Part shown: piece by piece, positions 33,147 through 41,585 of the stretch | Layout: each line of letters begins with the position of its first letter | Position numbering within the stretch: position 1 is the stretch's first letter | Source of the DNA: an uncultured Saprospirales bacterium | Lineage (GTDB): Bacteria; Bacteroidota; Bacteroidia; Chitinophagales; Saprospiraceae | Assembly: GCA_937926355.1 (NCBI GenBank) | Contig: CALAZP010000222.1 | Coordinates: 1 to 50,457 of the forward strand | DNA length: 50,457 nt | Reading direction: 5' to 3' | Position numbers and translations under genes: made by a program | The notes under the pieces: model-generated | The model's database searches: none | Told to the model about the DNA's origin: nothing | The model's input: only the letters and a program-made list of their open reading frames with translations

Positions 33147-33317
33147 TTAAAAATAAAACCAAGTTTTTAACCAGGCATACCAACTATGTCTGGTTTTAAA
33201 CGCCAACACTAAAAAAGCCAAGCCTACAAATATTAAGGTGACCCTTAGATTCCTTATACTATTTGCTCTCCTTTCACGCATACTTTTGTACGCCCGCTTT
33301 CTACTTTGATATCCCAC
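33147..33317 (-). CDS. Small membrane protein downstream of rsgA
   Basis: This is a short open frame of 56 residues from GTG at 33317, or 44 residues from ATG at 33281 (MRERRANSIRNLRV onward). It has a strongly basic N-terminal part followed by one hydrophobic helix (VTLIFVGLAFLVLAF), then an aromatic tail KTRHSWYAWLKTWFYF. The positive-inside charge pattern fits a single-pass inner-membrane protein. The GTG lies 10 bases after the rsgA stop and would be co-transcribed. It does not resemble a family that I know. The hairpin at 33171-33193 falls within its 3' part, which weakens or complicates the call. Confidence 0.4.
   Translation of the reverse strand: MGYQSRKRAYKSMRERRANSIRNLRVTLIFVGLAFLVLAFKTRHSWYAWLKTWFYF
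33171..33193 (+). terminator. Terminator-like hairpin after bamA
   Basis: CCAGGCATA (33171-33179) pairs with TATGTCTGG (33185-33193) around a 5-base loop, with one G-U pair. Two further A-T pairs extend the stem outward. TTTT follows. The hairpin starts 28 bases after the bamA stop. The symmetrical flanks (TTTTTAA before, TTTTAAA after) could let it work in both directions between the convergent transcripts. Confidence 0.5.
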
Positions 33318-33327
33318 CTTTATAACT

Positions 33328-34287
33328 TTAGTAATCTTTATGCCTTTCCCAATAATTCTGGTCCTCCACTTCTTCCAACAAAGTTAAATAATTACCATAT
33401 CTCAATGGCGATATTTCTCCTTCTTCTACCGCGTTTTTAACCGCACACCCCGGCTCATTTCGATGCAAACAATTAGCTCTAAATTTACACTCCTCAGATT
33501 TCTCAAAAATCTCCCTGAAATTATGGGCAACATCCGCCATTTCAAAATGAGAAAACGACAAACTCTTTATACCAGGAGTATCAATAATATACCCTTCTTC
33601 TCTTAAAGGATGCCTTTCGGCAAAAGTGGTAGTGTGTTGACCCTTTCCAGAAAAATCTGATAATTCCTGTGTCTTTAATAATAACTCGGGTTCTAATGAA
33701 TTAACCAATGTCGATTTGCCCACACCAGACTGCCCACTGACTAATGTCGTTTTTCCAATTAGTAATTCTTTAATCTTAGCCACATCTTTGGGATTCTGAG
33801 CCGAAATCAACCTTGTAGTATATCCAATTTGGGTATAGATTTCTTCTAAATATCGATAAGTATTGATCGCCTCCTCATCGTATAAATCAGCCTTATTAAA
33901 CACAATTATCGTCGGAATATCATAAGGTTCCGTCATCATTAAAAATCGATCGATAAACCCCTGTTTTAGATTAGGAGAAACTACCGTTACCACCACCATT
34001 GCCTGATCAATATTACTGGCCAGTAAATGTAAATCGTGTTTTTTTCTTGGTGACTGCCTTATGACATAATTCCTTCTGGGCAAAACCTCATGGATCACCC
34101 CTGTCCGCTCTAACTCATTTTCTCTCTTAAATATCACCTCATCGCCCACAGCAACTGGATTGGTTAATTTGATGTCACCCATCCTAAATTTTCCTACAAT
34201 TCTGCACGACCATTCCCCCAGCTCCCCAGATTCCACTTGATACCAACTACCCGTAGATTTAATTACCGTCCCTTTAATACTTTCCAC
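33328..34287 (-). CDS. rsgA: Ribosome small subunit-dependent GTPase A
   Basis: This is a circularly permuted GTPase that checks late maturation of the 30S subunit. From GTG at 34287 it has 319 residues, matching the family. It has an N-terminal OB fold (IKGTVIKSTGSWYQV), then the permuted G motifs: G4 FNKADLYD, G1 LVSGQSGVGKSTLV and G3 DTPGIKSLSF. A zinc-binding C-terminal region follows (ECKFRANCLHRNEPGCAV, with three cysteines and a histidine). The frame is open further, to an ATG at 34389. However, that region is not family-like and lies upstream of a -7 box at 34322-34315. The start is therefore placed at the GTG. Confidence 0.93.
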   Translation of the reverse strand: MESIKGTVIKSTGSWYQVESGELGEWSCRIVGKFRMGDIKLTNPVAVGDEVIFKRENELERTGVIHEVLPRRNYVIRQSPRKKHDLHLLASNIDQAMVVVTVVSPNLKQGFIDRFLMMTEPYDIPTIIVFNKADLYDEEAINTYRYLEEIYTQIGYTTRLISAQNPKDVAKIKELLIGKTTLVSGQSGVGKSTLVNSLEPELLLKTQELSDFSGKGQHTTTFAERHPLREEGYIIDTPGIKSLSFSHFEMADVAHNFREIFEKSEECKFRANCLHRNEPGCAVKNAVEEGEISPLRYGNYLTLLEEVEDQNYWERHKDY

Positions 34288-34314
34288 TGCTATAATTTTT
34301 ATTAGAATTCTATA

Positions 34315-34322
34315 CAAAGATA
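34315..34322 (-). promoter_or_regulatory. -7 box upstream of rsgA
   Basis: On the minus strand TATCTTTG (34322-34315) matches TAnnTTTG and lies 27 bases before the GTG start at 34287. It supports the shorter rsgA reading frame. No clear -33 element is seen. Confidence 0.45.
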
Positions 34323-34400
34323 CAACCCATTGATTTTTATCATCATTTGAAGTTTTTCTATACTTTATTTTGTATTTTATAGTAAACAAAACAAACGAAA

Positions 34401-35675
34401 ATGAAAAATAACCACTATCAAATTCTTATCGTCGGTGCTGGAACCGCAGGAATTACAGTTGCCGCTCAACTCAAATTAAAAAGTAAAAAATTAAATATTG
34501 CATTAGTCGATCCCGCTAACAAACACTACTATCAAGCGGCATGGACCTTGGTTGGTGCAGGGACCTATAACTACAAAGACACCGAAAGGAAAATGAAAGA
34601 CCTCATTCCACCAGGCGTATCTTGGATTCAAGAGCACGTATCAGGAATGCAACCAGAAGAAAATCAAATTACCACAAGTGAAGGCAATCAATATTCCTAT
34701 GATTACTTGGTAGTTTGCCCAGGAATTCAATACGATCTAAATGCCATAGAAGGCCTAGAAGAAACCCTTGACAAAAACAATGTCTGTAGCAACTATACCA
34801 ATAGCAAATACACCTGGGAAGTGCTTCAAAATTTTAAAGGAGGTAATGCTATTTTTACCCAACCAGCTACTCCAATTAAGTGTGGAGGCGCCCCGCAAAA
34901 AATCATGTATTTAGCCGATGATTATTTTAAAAAATCTGGGGTAAAAAATAAAACGAACATCGCATTTGTCACACCAGGGTCTGTAATTTTTGGAGTAGAA
35001 GATTTCAAAAAAACCTTAATGGAGGTAGTTGATCGAAAAAATATTGGTTTGTATTTTTTCCATAAAATCACCAAAATCGATACGGCTAATCAACTCCTTC
35101 ACTACACCATTACCGCCAATGCCAATCAACCTGAAAAATTATTCCACCACCCTATCAACTCGTTGGGTTATTCCAAAGTAAGTGAAACAGAAATTACCAT
35201 ACCCTATGATATGGTACATCTAGCTCCTCCTCAATCCGCTCCGGATTTTGTAAAAAATTCTTCCCTAGCTCATCAGGACGGTCCAAGTAAAGGTTGGGTT
35301 AACGTCAATATCAATACCTTGCAACACAATGCCTATCCCAATGTATTCTCGCTGGGAGATTCAGCTGCGCTTCCAACAGCTAAAACAGGAGCAGCAGTGC
35401 GTAAACAAGCCCCGGTTGTTGTAGAAAATCTTTTACATGTTATCAACCAAGAAGGCAATTTATCTGAAGCTTATAAAGGATACTCCTCCTGCCCACTTGT
35501 AACAGGTTACGGAAAAATGGTATTAGCTGAATTTGATTATGACAATAATCGAGATACCGACCCACTTATCGGAAAATTCGTGGACACCGCAAAGGAAAAC
35601 TGGAGCATGTGGATGCTTAAAAAATATGGGCTGCCGTTTATGTATTGGAACTTAATGCTAAAAGGTAAAGCATAA
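34401..35675 (+). CDS. Type II sulfide:quinone oxidoreductase-like flavoprotein
   Basis: This is a predicted membrane-associated FAD enzyme that oxidises sulfide and passes electrons to quinone. It has 424 residues. The N-terminal FAD motif is ILIVGAGTAGITVAAQL. The closest landmarks are those of mitochondrial-type (type II) SQR: YYQAAWTLVGAG, the first redox cysteine C161 in TPIKCGGAPQKIMYLADD, and the second, C364, in YSSCPLVTGYGKMVLAEFDYD. Both catalytic cysteines are present, so activity is plausible. It is a single gene, divergent from rsgA with an 11-bp gap to the rsgA upstream frame. A YnjBCD-like transport operon lies 2 kb further on, but a link is only speculative. Confidence 0.88.
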   Translation: MKNNHYQILIVGAGTAGITVAAQLKLKSKKLNIALVDPANKHYYQAAWTLVGAGTYNYKDTERKMKDLIPPGVSWIQEHVSGMQPEENQITTSEGNQYSYDYLVVCPGIQYDLNAIEGLEETLDKNNVCSNYTNSKYTWEVLQNFKGGNAIFTQPATPIKCGGAPQKIMYLADDYFKKSGVKNKTNIAFVTPGSVIFGVEDFKKTLMEVVDRKNIGLYFFHKITKIDTANQLLHYTITANANQPEKLFHHPINSLGYSKVSETEITIPYDMVHLAPPQSAPDFVKNSSLAHQDGPSKGWVNVNINTLQHNAYPNVFSLGDSAALPTAKTGAAVRKQAPVVVENLLHVINQEGNLSEAYKGYSSCPLVTGYGKMVLAEFDYDNNRDTDPLIGKFVDTAKENWSMWMLKKYGLPFMYWNLMLKGKA

Positions 35676-35683
35676 ATTCCTTT

Positions 35684-35722
35684 TATGGCTATCCTTTAGA
35701 TTTCTGCAAATGGATAGCCATA
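35684..35722. terminator. Inverted repeat between convergent genes
   Basis: TATGGCTATCC (35684-35694) and GGATAGCCATA (35712-35722) pair perfectly over 11 bases around a 17-base loop. The loop holds the stop codon of the minus-strand serine hydrolase, and the right arm is its last coding sequence. It is a candidate shared terminator for the convergent SQR and hydrolase transcripts. No long T run is present. Confidence 0.45.
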
Positions 35723-36895
35723 CTCTTTCAAATAATCTAGAAATACCACCCCAGCATCCGAAATCAAGCTATTAGGGGCATTACTCAAAATAACAAGGCC
35801 CAGGTCTTCTTCGGGAATAGTCATAATCTCTGACCGATAGCCATTGACATAGCCACCGTGATAAATGATAAGCTGCCCCTCTTTTTGAATACCTCTCCAA
35901 CCTAGACCATACCATGCTTTACTTACTGGCCTCCACGACACAACCACACCTTCTCGTTGTGAAACAGATACCTGAGGAGAAAAAATCTTTAACAATCCAC
36001 TTTTTGTTATTATCTCAGGATGATATCCGGTTAACAGTCTCAAGTATTTAATCATATCATCCAAAGAAGCATTCACCCCCGCCGCGGGCCCCACATCAAA
36101 ATAATTGGCACTAACCTTACCTTCCCTAAAGCTTCCATATCGCCTTTGATGTGGATAAGCAATATTATTGGAACGGATGAAAGTCTCATAATCCGTCGAA
36201 GCATCAGCCATTCCCAACGGTAAAAAAATGTATTCCTTTAATAATTCACCGTAAGGCTTACCTGTTACCGATTGTAAAACATCTCCAATAATGCTAAATG
36301 CCACATTTTGATAATTATAAGTATCTCCAGGAGGATGGAAAATAGTTACCTCACTTAACATATTTAAAATTTCCCGATAGGGAATACCCGCATTTAATAA
36401 GTTACTATAGGCATGCCTCGGTAAACCTGTTGTATGACTCAACAAATGTTTAACCTTTAGAGAATTGGTGGTAATACTATCCTTCAATTTAAAATCTGGC
36501 ACATGTGTTATTACCCTATCCTCCCAGTCTAAATACCCCTTTTCTACCAAAATTTCCGTCAACACTCCTGCAAATGTCTTCGATATAGAGGCCATTCTGA
36601 AAGCAGTATGACCATCTACTTGTATATTAGACTTAACTCGAGTTACTCCATAGGTTCTCTTGAAAACCACCTCCCCTTCCTTTAGGATGGCAACAGCCAT
36701 TCCCGGAGATCCATTCGACTCAAAATTCGACTCCCACCAACAATCAAAAGACTCGTTAAAAGATTGCCAAGATGCTTTGACCATTTCCAATTCTTGACAA
36801 TCTGACAACTCTGAAATATCCATTTCAGTTGGGGAATAAAAGGCGATGGCTAATTTCAATAACCACCTTGACAAAGAAAATCCAACATATATCAT
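35696..36895 (-). CDS. Serine hydrolase, beta-lactamase class C/PBP4* family
   Basis: This is a 399-residue active-site serine hydrolase. The catalytic S-x-x-K is in FRMASISKTFAG, the YxN motif is in DTYNYQNVAFSI, and the third motif reads YHGGYVNGYRS (HGG in place of KTG). These are normal for the AmpC/PBP4*/esterase group. An N-terminal hydrophobic stretch (SLSRWLLKLAIAF) is short and may be a poor signal anchor. The chosen ATG (36895) overlaps the upstream pseudouridine synthase stop as ATGA. An ATG nine codons earlier would overlap it more. The substrate is not predictable. Confidence 0.87.
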   Translation of the reverse strand: MIYVGFSLSRWLLKLAIAFYSPTEMDISELSDCQELEMVKASWQSFNESFDCWWESNFESNGSPGMAVAILKEGEVVFKRTYGVTRVKSNIQVDGHTAFRMASISKTFAGVLTEILVEKGYLDWEDRVITHVPDFKLKDSITTNSLKVKHLLSHTTGLPRHAYSNLLNAGIPYREILNMLSEVTIFHPPGDTYNYQNVAFSIIGDVLQSVTGKPYGELLKEYIFLPLGMADASTDYETFIRSNNIAYPHQRRYGSFREGKVSANYFDVGPAAGVNASLDDMIKYLRLLTGYHPEIITKSGLLKIFSPQVSVSQREGVVVSWRPVSKAWYGLGWRGIQKEGQLIIYHGGYVNGYRSEIMTIPEEDLGLVILSNAPNSLISDAGVVFLDYLKEYGYPFAEI

Positions 36896-37569
36896 TCCAT
36901 TATTTCTAAATATCTGTCCCAAATAGGGTTAAACTCTTCCCTACTTTTGATGGTAATTCTTTTCAACAAACCAGGGTCCACGAATACCATTTGATAACAA
37001 TGAAGGCCTATGCCAACCAATGCTTCTTCTGCCGACGAACCATATAAAACATCCCCTATAATTGGACATCCCTCTTCTGCTAGTTGCAACCGAATCTGGT
37101 GATACCTTCCGGTAATCAATTTAATATCCCATTGAAAAATATTATTTCTTTTTGCCACCCTGAACTTAAGCTTTGCCCGCTTGGCCATTTTGTTACCGGA
37201 ATCTAACCTTACGGCCTTTTTCCCATCCTTACTTCGACCTATATAAGTATCTAGGGTTCCTTCCATTAAATGGGGTTTAGATGAAGTCAAAGCAAAATAG
37301 AATTTATCAATCTGTCCCATTCTCAATTGCTCATTTAAATGACGCAGCGCGCTTCTTTTTTTAGCTACAATAACCACCCCACTGACCATTCTATCAATCC
37401 GATGAACTATACCAACAAAAGGATTCTTATACTGTTTAGACAAATGGTCTTTTACCCAAGATTCTACCGACAGATATTTCCAATGTGCCTCTACTAATAA
37501 TCCTGTCGGTTTTTCAATAACAATAACCCACTTAGATTCATATAATACAGATATCTCAAAAGAAGTCAT
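36892..37569 (-). CDS. RluA family pseudouridine synthase
   Basis: This enzyme converts specific uridines in rRNA or tRNA to pseudouridine. It has 225 residues and only the catalytic domain, without an S4 domain. The catalytic aspartate is in GIVHRIDRMVSGVVIVAKKR, matching HRLDRxTSG. Other marks are VIEKPTGLLVEAHW, the RAKLKFRV segment, and the ITGRYHQIRLQLAEEGCPIIGDVLYG motif. The target site is unknown. It is co-transcribed with the serine hydrolase (ATGA overlap) and divergent from the FAD oxidoreductase operon with only 23 bp between starts. Confidence 0.9.
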   Translation of the reverse strand: MTSFEISVLYESKWVIVIEKPTGLLVEAHWKYLSVESWVKDHLSKQYKNPFVGIVHRIDRMVSGVVIVAKKRSALRHLNEQLRMGQIDKFYFALTSSKPHLMEGTLDTYIGRSKDGKKAVRLDSGNKMAKRAKLKFRVAKRNNIFQWDIKLITGRYHQIRLQLAEEGCPIIGDVLYGSSAEEALVGIGLHCYQMVFVDPGLLKRITIKSREEFNPIWDRYLEIME

Positions 37570-37574
37570 TGTAT

Positions 37575-37582
37575 TACCTTTG
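37575..37582 (+). promoter_or_regulatory. -7 box of the FAD oxidoreductase-YnjBCD-radical SAM operon
   Basis: TACCTTTG matches TAnnTTTG and ends 10 bases before the first ATG of the operon. It would produce a very short leader. It fills most of the 23-bp gap between divergent genes, so the -33 region would lie inside the pseudouridine synthase gene. Confidence 0.4.
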
Positions 37583-37592
37583 TAAATAAAAG

Positions 37593-38834
37593 ATGGAGGA
37601 AAAAGTGGTCATTGTTGGGGCAGGAGTCGCAGGCTTAATTGCGGCCCACCATCTAGAAAAAGAAGGTTTTGCTCCTCTAATAATTGAATCATCGGATAGA
37701 CCAGGTGGAAGATTAAAAACAGAAAACATAAACGGCTTTACATTAGATAAGGGATTTCAAATTCTTCTTTCTGATTATCCCGAAGTTAAACAATACTTGG
37801 ACCTAGAAGCCCTTAAAGTAATTCCTTTCGACCCAGGAGCAGTGATTTTTTATAAAGGTAAAAGATTTTTAATCTCCGACCCTATTAGAAAGCCTTTCCG
37901 AGCATTACAAACCCTATTTGCACCTATTGGAACACTAAGAGATAAATATTTGATCTTGAAACTAAGGAATAGGGTTGCTAGTAAATCTCCTGAATTTATA
38001 TTTTCCCAAAGCCAAGAAAGTACACTCTCTTTTCTCGAGCATTTTGGTTTTAGCAAAAAGATTATTGATAGGTTTTTTAAGCCCTTTTTTACAGGCATTT
38101 TCTTAACAGAAACATTACAAGTTCCCTCTGCAATGTTTCAATTTGTCTTTCAACTTTTTTCAAGTGGAAAGGCTGTTTTACCAGCCTTCGGAATTGAAGC
38201 AGTACCTCAACAACTCAGGCAAAAACTTTCCAATACTCGGATTTTGTATAACGAAAAAGTGAAAGATATCAATAATCATAAAATCTACCTTGCTAACGGA
38301 TCGACCTTGTCTGCCAATGCGATAATTATTGCTACCGATCCGGCTCCCATGATCAAACAGCTGATCAACCAAGAAATTAAATTTTACAAAACTTCTAATT
38401 ATTACTTCAAAATTCCAGAATCTATACTAAAGACGCCTACTTTGGGGATAGTAGCAGATGATCATTCGCTAATCAATTCTTTTTGTGAACCTACCTCTGT
38501 TCAAAAAAGCTATTCCAAAACCGAAGAAAACCTTTTTTCAGTCACCCTAAAGCCTAATTTGAGTTCTCAGCCTACTATTGATGATATCATTAAAGACCTT
38601 GCCAAATTGACCAATAAACCTCGTAGTTTTTTTGAATTTATTGAATCCTATACTATTAATGAAGCGCTGCCAATAATTGATTCATTAAAATATTCCTTGA
38701 CCACTAATGAAGTAAAATTATCAGAAGGTGTTTTTTTAGCTGGTGACTACCTATTATACCCTTCTTTAGACGCCGCTTTGAAAAGTGGTAGAATCGCTGC
38801 ACAAGCTGCGATAAATTATTTGAAAGATGAATAA
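37593..38834 (+). CDS. FAD-dependent amine oxidase/phytoene desaturase-like protein
   Basis: This is a 413-residue flavoprotein of the amine oxidase superfamily. The dinucleotide-binding motif VVIVGAGVAGLIAAHHLEKEG is at the N-terminus, followed by the RPGGRLKTENINGFTLDKGFQ signature. A C-terminal FAD motif appears in VFLAGDYLLYPSLDAALKSGRIAA. No membrane segment is evident. The reaction cannot be assigned; relatives are annotated only generically. Its last eight bases contain the start of the next gene, so it is the first gene of a coupled six-gene operon. Confidence 0.85.
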   Translation: MEEKVVIVGAGVAGLIAAHHLEKEGFAPLIIESSDRPGGRLKTENINGFTLDKGFQILLSDYPEVKQYLDLEALKVIPFDPGAVIFYKGKRFLISDPIRKPFRALQTLFAPIGTLRDKYLILKLRNRVASKSPEFIFSQSQESTLSFLEHFGFSKKIIDRFFKPFFTGIFLTETLQVPSAMFQFVFQLFSSGKAVLPAFGIEAVPQQLRQKLSNTRILYNEKVKDINNHKIYLANGSTLSANAIIIATDPAPMIKQLINQEIKFYKTSNYYFKIPESILKTPTLGIVADDHSLINSFCEPTSVQKSYSKTEENLFSVTLKPNLSSQPTIDDIIKDLAKLTNKPRSFFEFIESYTINEALPIIDSLKYSLTTNEVKLSEGVFLAGDYLLYPSLDAALKSGRIAAQAAINYLKDE

Positions 38835-40041
38835 AAAAAATTCCATTCTCATTCTTGTAATTTTTGGTTTCGTTTTCTGTACCCCAACAACAATAACTTC
38901 CTTTCAGGAAGATCAATCCTGGAAAAATCGGCTATTAGATGCTAATGGAACCACCGTCAATATGGCAATGTGGGGCGGAGATCCCATGATCAACCAATAC
39001 ATGAATGATTTTATCATCCCTCACTTAAAAGATCATTTCAACATTCAATTAGATATTGCTTATGCTCAAGGGAATACCATAGTAAGTCAAATAATGGCTG
39101 AAAAAGTAGCTAAAAGCCTATATAATAGTTACGATTTGGTTTGGATCAATGGAGAGACCTTCTACCAACTAAGACAGTTAGATGCTTTAATGGGAAATTG
39201 GACTTCAAAACTACCCAATGCTCGATATGTAGATTTTGATAACCCCTACATCGGCATCGATTTTAATCAACCTATCGAAGAATACGAATGTCCTTGGGGA
39301 AGTGTTCAATTTACCCTTATTTACAATAATAAATACATTGAAAATCCCCCATTAACAAGAGCTGAATTACTCCAGTTTGTAAAAAAATATCCAGGGAAAT
39401 TTACCTTTGATATGGGTTTCACTGGCCTAACCTTATTGAAATCCTGGCTGATTGATTTTTCTGGTTCTCCCAATGGACTGAAAGGCCCCTATAACCCGGA
39501 TTTATATCAAAAGCTTTCTAAGCAATTATGGGATTTTGTCTTTGAAATCCAACCTTATTTATGGAAAAAGGGGCTTACATTTCCCGAATCTGTCTCAGCG
39601 ATGCATCAATTATTTTCCTCGGAAGAATTATGGATAACTATGAGCAATAACCATACCGAAGTTGACAATAAATTTTATCAAGGAGTTTTTTCCCAGTCTG
39701 CTCGAGCCTATGTTCCTGAATACGGTTCTATTCGTAATGCTCATTATTTAGGAATTCCAATAAAAGCTTCCAACCCAGTCGGTGCAATGATTGTAACTAA
39801 TTTTTTAATCAGTCCTAAAGCTCAATTTCAAAAAGCTGACCCATTAGTTTGGGGAGATGGCACCGTATTAAAAATATCATCTCTTCCCGATTCTCTACAA
39901 TCCAAGTTTGATAATATTCCTCATTTTATATCTTCTCCTGATATTAATGACCCTACAGTAAAGGCTTTGAGTGAACCTGCGCCAGAATATATGATTAAAC
40001 TTGCTGAAGATTTTAGGAAAGTAATTCTAAAACAAGAATGA
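38827..40041 (+). CDS. ABC transporter substrate-binding protein, YnjB family
   Basis: This is a 404-residue exported binding protein. The signal peptide covers about residues 1-26 (hydrophobic ILILVIFGFVFC). There is no convincing lipobox. The motif VNMAMWGGDPMINQYMNDFI and later DLVWINGETFYQLRQLDAL, CPWGSVQF and HYLGIPIKASNPVGAMIVTNFL match the YnjB family (COG4134). Its substrate has not been established in any organism known to me. It is coupled upstream to the FAD protein (8-bp overlap) and downstream to a permease (4-bp overlap). Confidence 0.87.
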   Translation: MNKKNSILILVIFGFVFCTPTTITSFQEDQSWKNRLLDANGTTVNMAMWGGDPMINQYMNDFIIPHLKDHFNIQLDIAYAQGNTIVSQIMAEKVAKSLYNSYDLVWINGETFYQLRQLDALMGNWTSKLPNARYVDFDNPYIGIDFNQPIEEYECPWGSVQFTLIYNNKYIENPPLTRAELLQFVKKYPGKFTFDMGFTGLTLLKSWLIDFSGSPNGLKGPYNPDLYQKLSKQLWDFVFEIQPYLWKKGLTFPESVSAMHQLFSSEELWITMSNNHTEVDNKFYQGVFSQSARAYVPEYGSIRNAHYLGIPIKASNPVGAMIVTNFLISPKAQFQKADPLVWGDGTVLKISSLPDSLQSKFDNIPHFISSPDINDPTVKALSEPAPEYMIKLAEDFRKVILKQE

Positions 40042-40844
40042 ATAAATATATTCGGGCTCTATTTTTTTTGCCAATCATTTTGCCATTTGTAACAGGCCTG
40101 GCCTACAGTCTATTTAAAAGTTTTGGTTTTTGGGATCCTATTGGCCATACCTCTTATAGTCATTGGGGTAAAATTCTTTTTTCGCCCACAACCTACAGGT
40201 CCATTGCCTATAGTGTTTACATAGCCACTTTTTCAACCTCAATTTCATTTGCCTTAGCATTAACACTTTTGTTCCATAAACCTGCTCGAGTCAATTTATT
40301 GGTGCTATTGCCTCTAATTCTTTCTCCGGTTTCAGTAGCTTTTATTTTTCTTCAATTATTATCTGGTAATGGCTTTTTTGTAAGACTTTTGGCCAAGCTC
40401 CCTGACACCAGTATAATTTTTTCGGTTGATCTCACCGCGCAAAGTCCTCATGGATTTGCCATCATTTTAGCATTGACTTTTATGACTATTCCCGTTTTCT
40501 ATGCTTTTTTAACAAAAATAGCTGAAGAAGAACAAATCAACCATCAAATTCAACTCAGTAGGGAATTAGGGGCATCTTATTGGCAGTCCATCTGGAAAAT
40601 TGCAATTCCTACTCTAATTCAAAAGAGTAAATTCTTTATTCTATTATATTTTGTTTTTGCTCTTAGTAGTTATGAAATACCACTTTTACTAGGCAGTCAA
40701 AATCCTAAAATGATTACCGTTTTCATTATCGATAAAATTCAAAAATTTGATTTAACAACTATTCCTGAAGGTTTTGGCTTGGTAATCATTTATAGTTTTT
40801 TAATTATTTTAATCAGTCGTTGGATGTTTCAAATCGTAAAATAA
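40038..40844 (+). CDS. ABC transporter permease (YnjC-like, N-terminal half)
   Basis: This is a 268-residue inner-membrane protein with about six helices. The binding-protein-dependent transport loop reads LSRELGASYWQSIWKIAIP (about residues 173-191), which contacts the ATPase. In E. coli, YnjC is one long protein with two such domains; here they are separate genes, of which this is the first. Start and stop overlap or abut the neighbours (4 bp upstream, 0 bp downstream), so the transporter is translationally coupled. Confidence 0.87.
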   Translation: MNKYIRALFFLPIILPFVTGLAYSLFKSFGFWDPIGHTSYSHWGKILFSPTTYRSIAYSVYIATFSTSISFALALTLLFHKPARVNLLVLLPLILSPVSVAFIFLQLLSGNGFFVRLLAKLPDTSIIFSVDLTAQSPHGFAIILALTFMTIPVFYAFLTKIAEEEQINHQIQLSRELGASYWQSIWKIAIPTLIQKSKFFILLYFVFALSSYEIPLLLGSQNPKMITVFIIDKIQKFDLTTIPEGFGLVIIYSFLIILISRWMFQIVK

Positions 40845-41585
40845 ATGCGTTGGATTATCTTATTTAACTTTGTTATCGTAATCGGACTACTAATTTTATT
40901 AGCTATTTCATCCGAATGGCCATATCCCAATTTGATGCCAGGTGGCTATTTTTCAAAGAATGGTTCATTTCAATTTTTTAACCTAGTCCTATTGAAAAGT
41001 ATTTATCAATCATTATTACTTTCTTTGACGCTTGCATTATTAACGACCTCAATAGGATTTGTTGCCTCCCGGTATGCTTCCAATCACACCAGATTAGCAC
41101 TACTTCCCTTTTTAATTGCCCCTATAATTTTAATGGCCACTTTGAGGCATTTCTTTATTATTATTGGAGTTAATAATACTTGGGGAGGAGTCCTTTTAGG
41201 CCAGTTTTTTCTAGCCTATCCTTTCGCTTTTATTTTTTTACATCCATTTTGGACTCAAAAATTGCAAGATGCGTTAATCACCAGTCAAGAGTTAGGCGCC
41301 ACTTTTATATATACTTTCACTAAAATCATTGGTCCACTTGCCCGACCTGCTCTAACTCTTTGTTTTTTTCAGACTTTCCTAATTTCCTGGTTTGATTACG
41401 GAACTGCTATAATTATTGGTGCTGGGCAGGTTAAAACCTTAACCGTTCTCGTCTACCAATATGTTCAAGAAGCCAATATATATCTAGCAGCTCGAGCCTC
41501 TTTAATTATTGGAATTCCAGCTTTCGTATTACTACTAATTAACAAACATTATATCTTAGGTAAAATCCCATTTTATGGTTCTTGA
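40845..41585 (+). CDS. ABC transporter permease (YnjC-like, C-terminal half)
   Basis: This is a 246-residue membrane protein with about six helices and the coupling-loop motif SQELGATFIYTFTKIIGPLARPAL (about residues 144-167), similar to that of the preceding permease. The two would form a heterodimeric channel. It begins on the base after the previous stop codon and overlaps the ATPase gene by 11 bp. A motif WFDYGTAIIIGAGQVKTLTVLVYQYV resembles YnjC-type permeases. Confidence 0.86.
   Translation: MRWIILFNFVIVIGLLILLAISSEWPYPNLMPGGYFSKNGSFQFFNLVLLKSIYQSLLLSLTLALLTTSIGFVASRYASNHTRLALLPFLIAPIILMATLRHFFIIIGVNNTWGGVLLGQFFLAYPFAFIFLHPFWTQKLQDALITSQELGATFIYTFTKIIGPLARPALTLCFFQTFLISWFDYGTAIIIGAGQVKTLTVLVYQYVQEANIYLAARASLIIGIPAFVLLLINKHYILGKIPFYGS

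Noticed and set aside
36896..36922. Earlier ATG for the serine hydrolase
   Set aside because: It would overlap the pseudouridine synthase by 31 bp. The later ATG gives a typical ATGA coupling.
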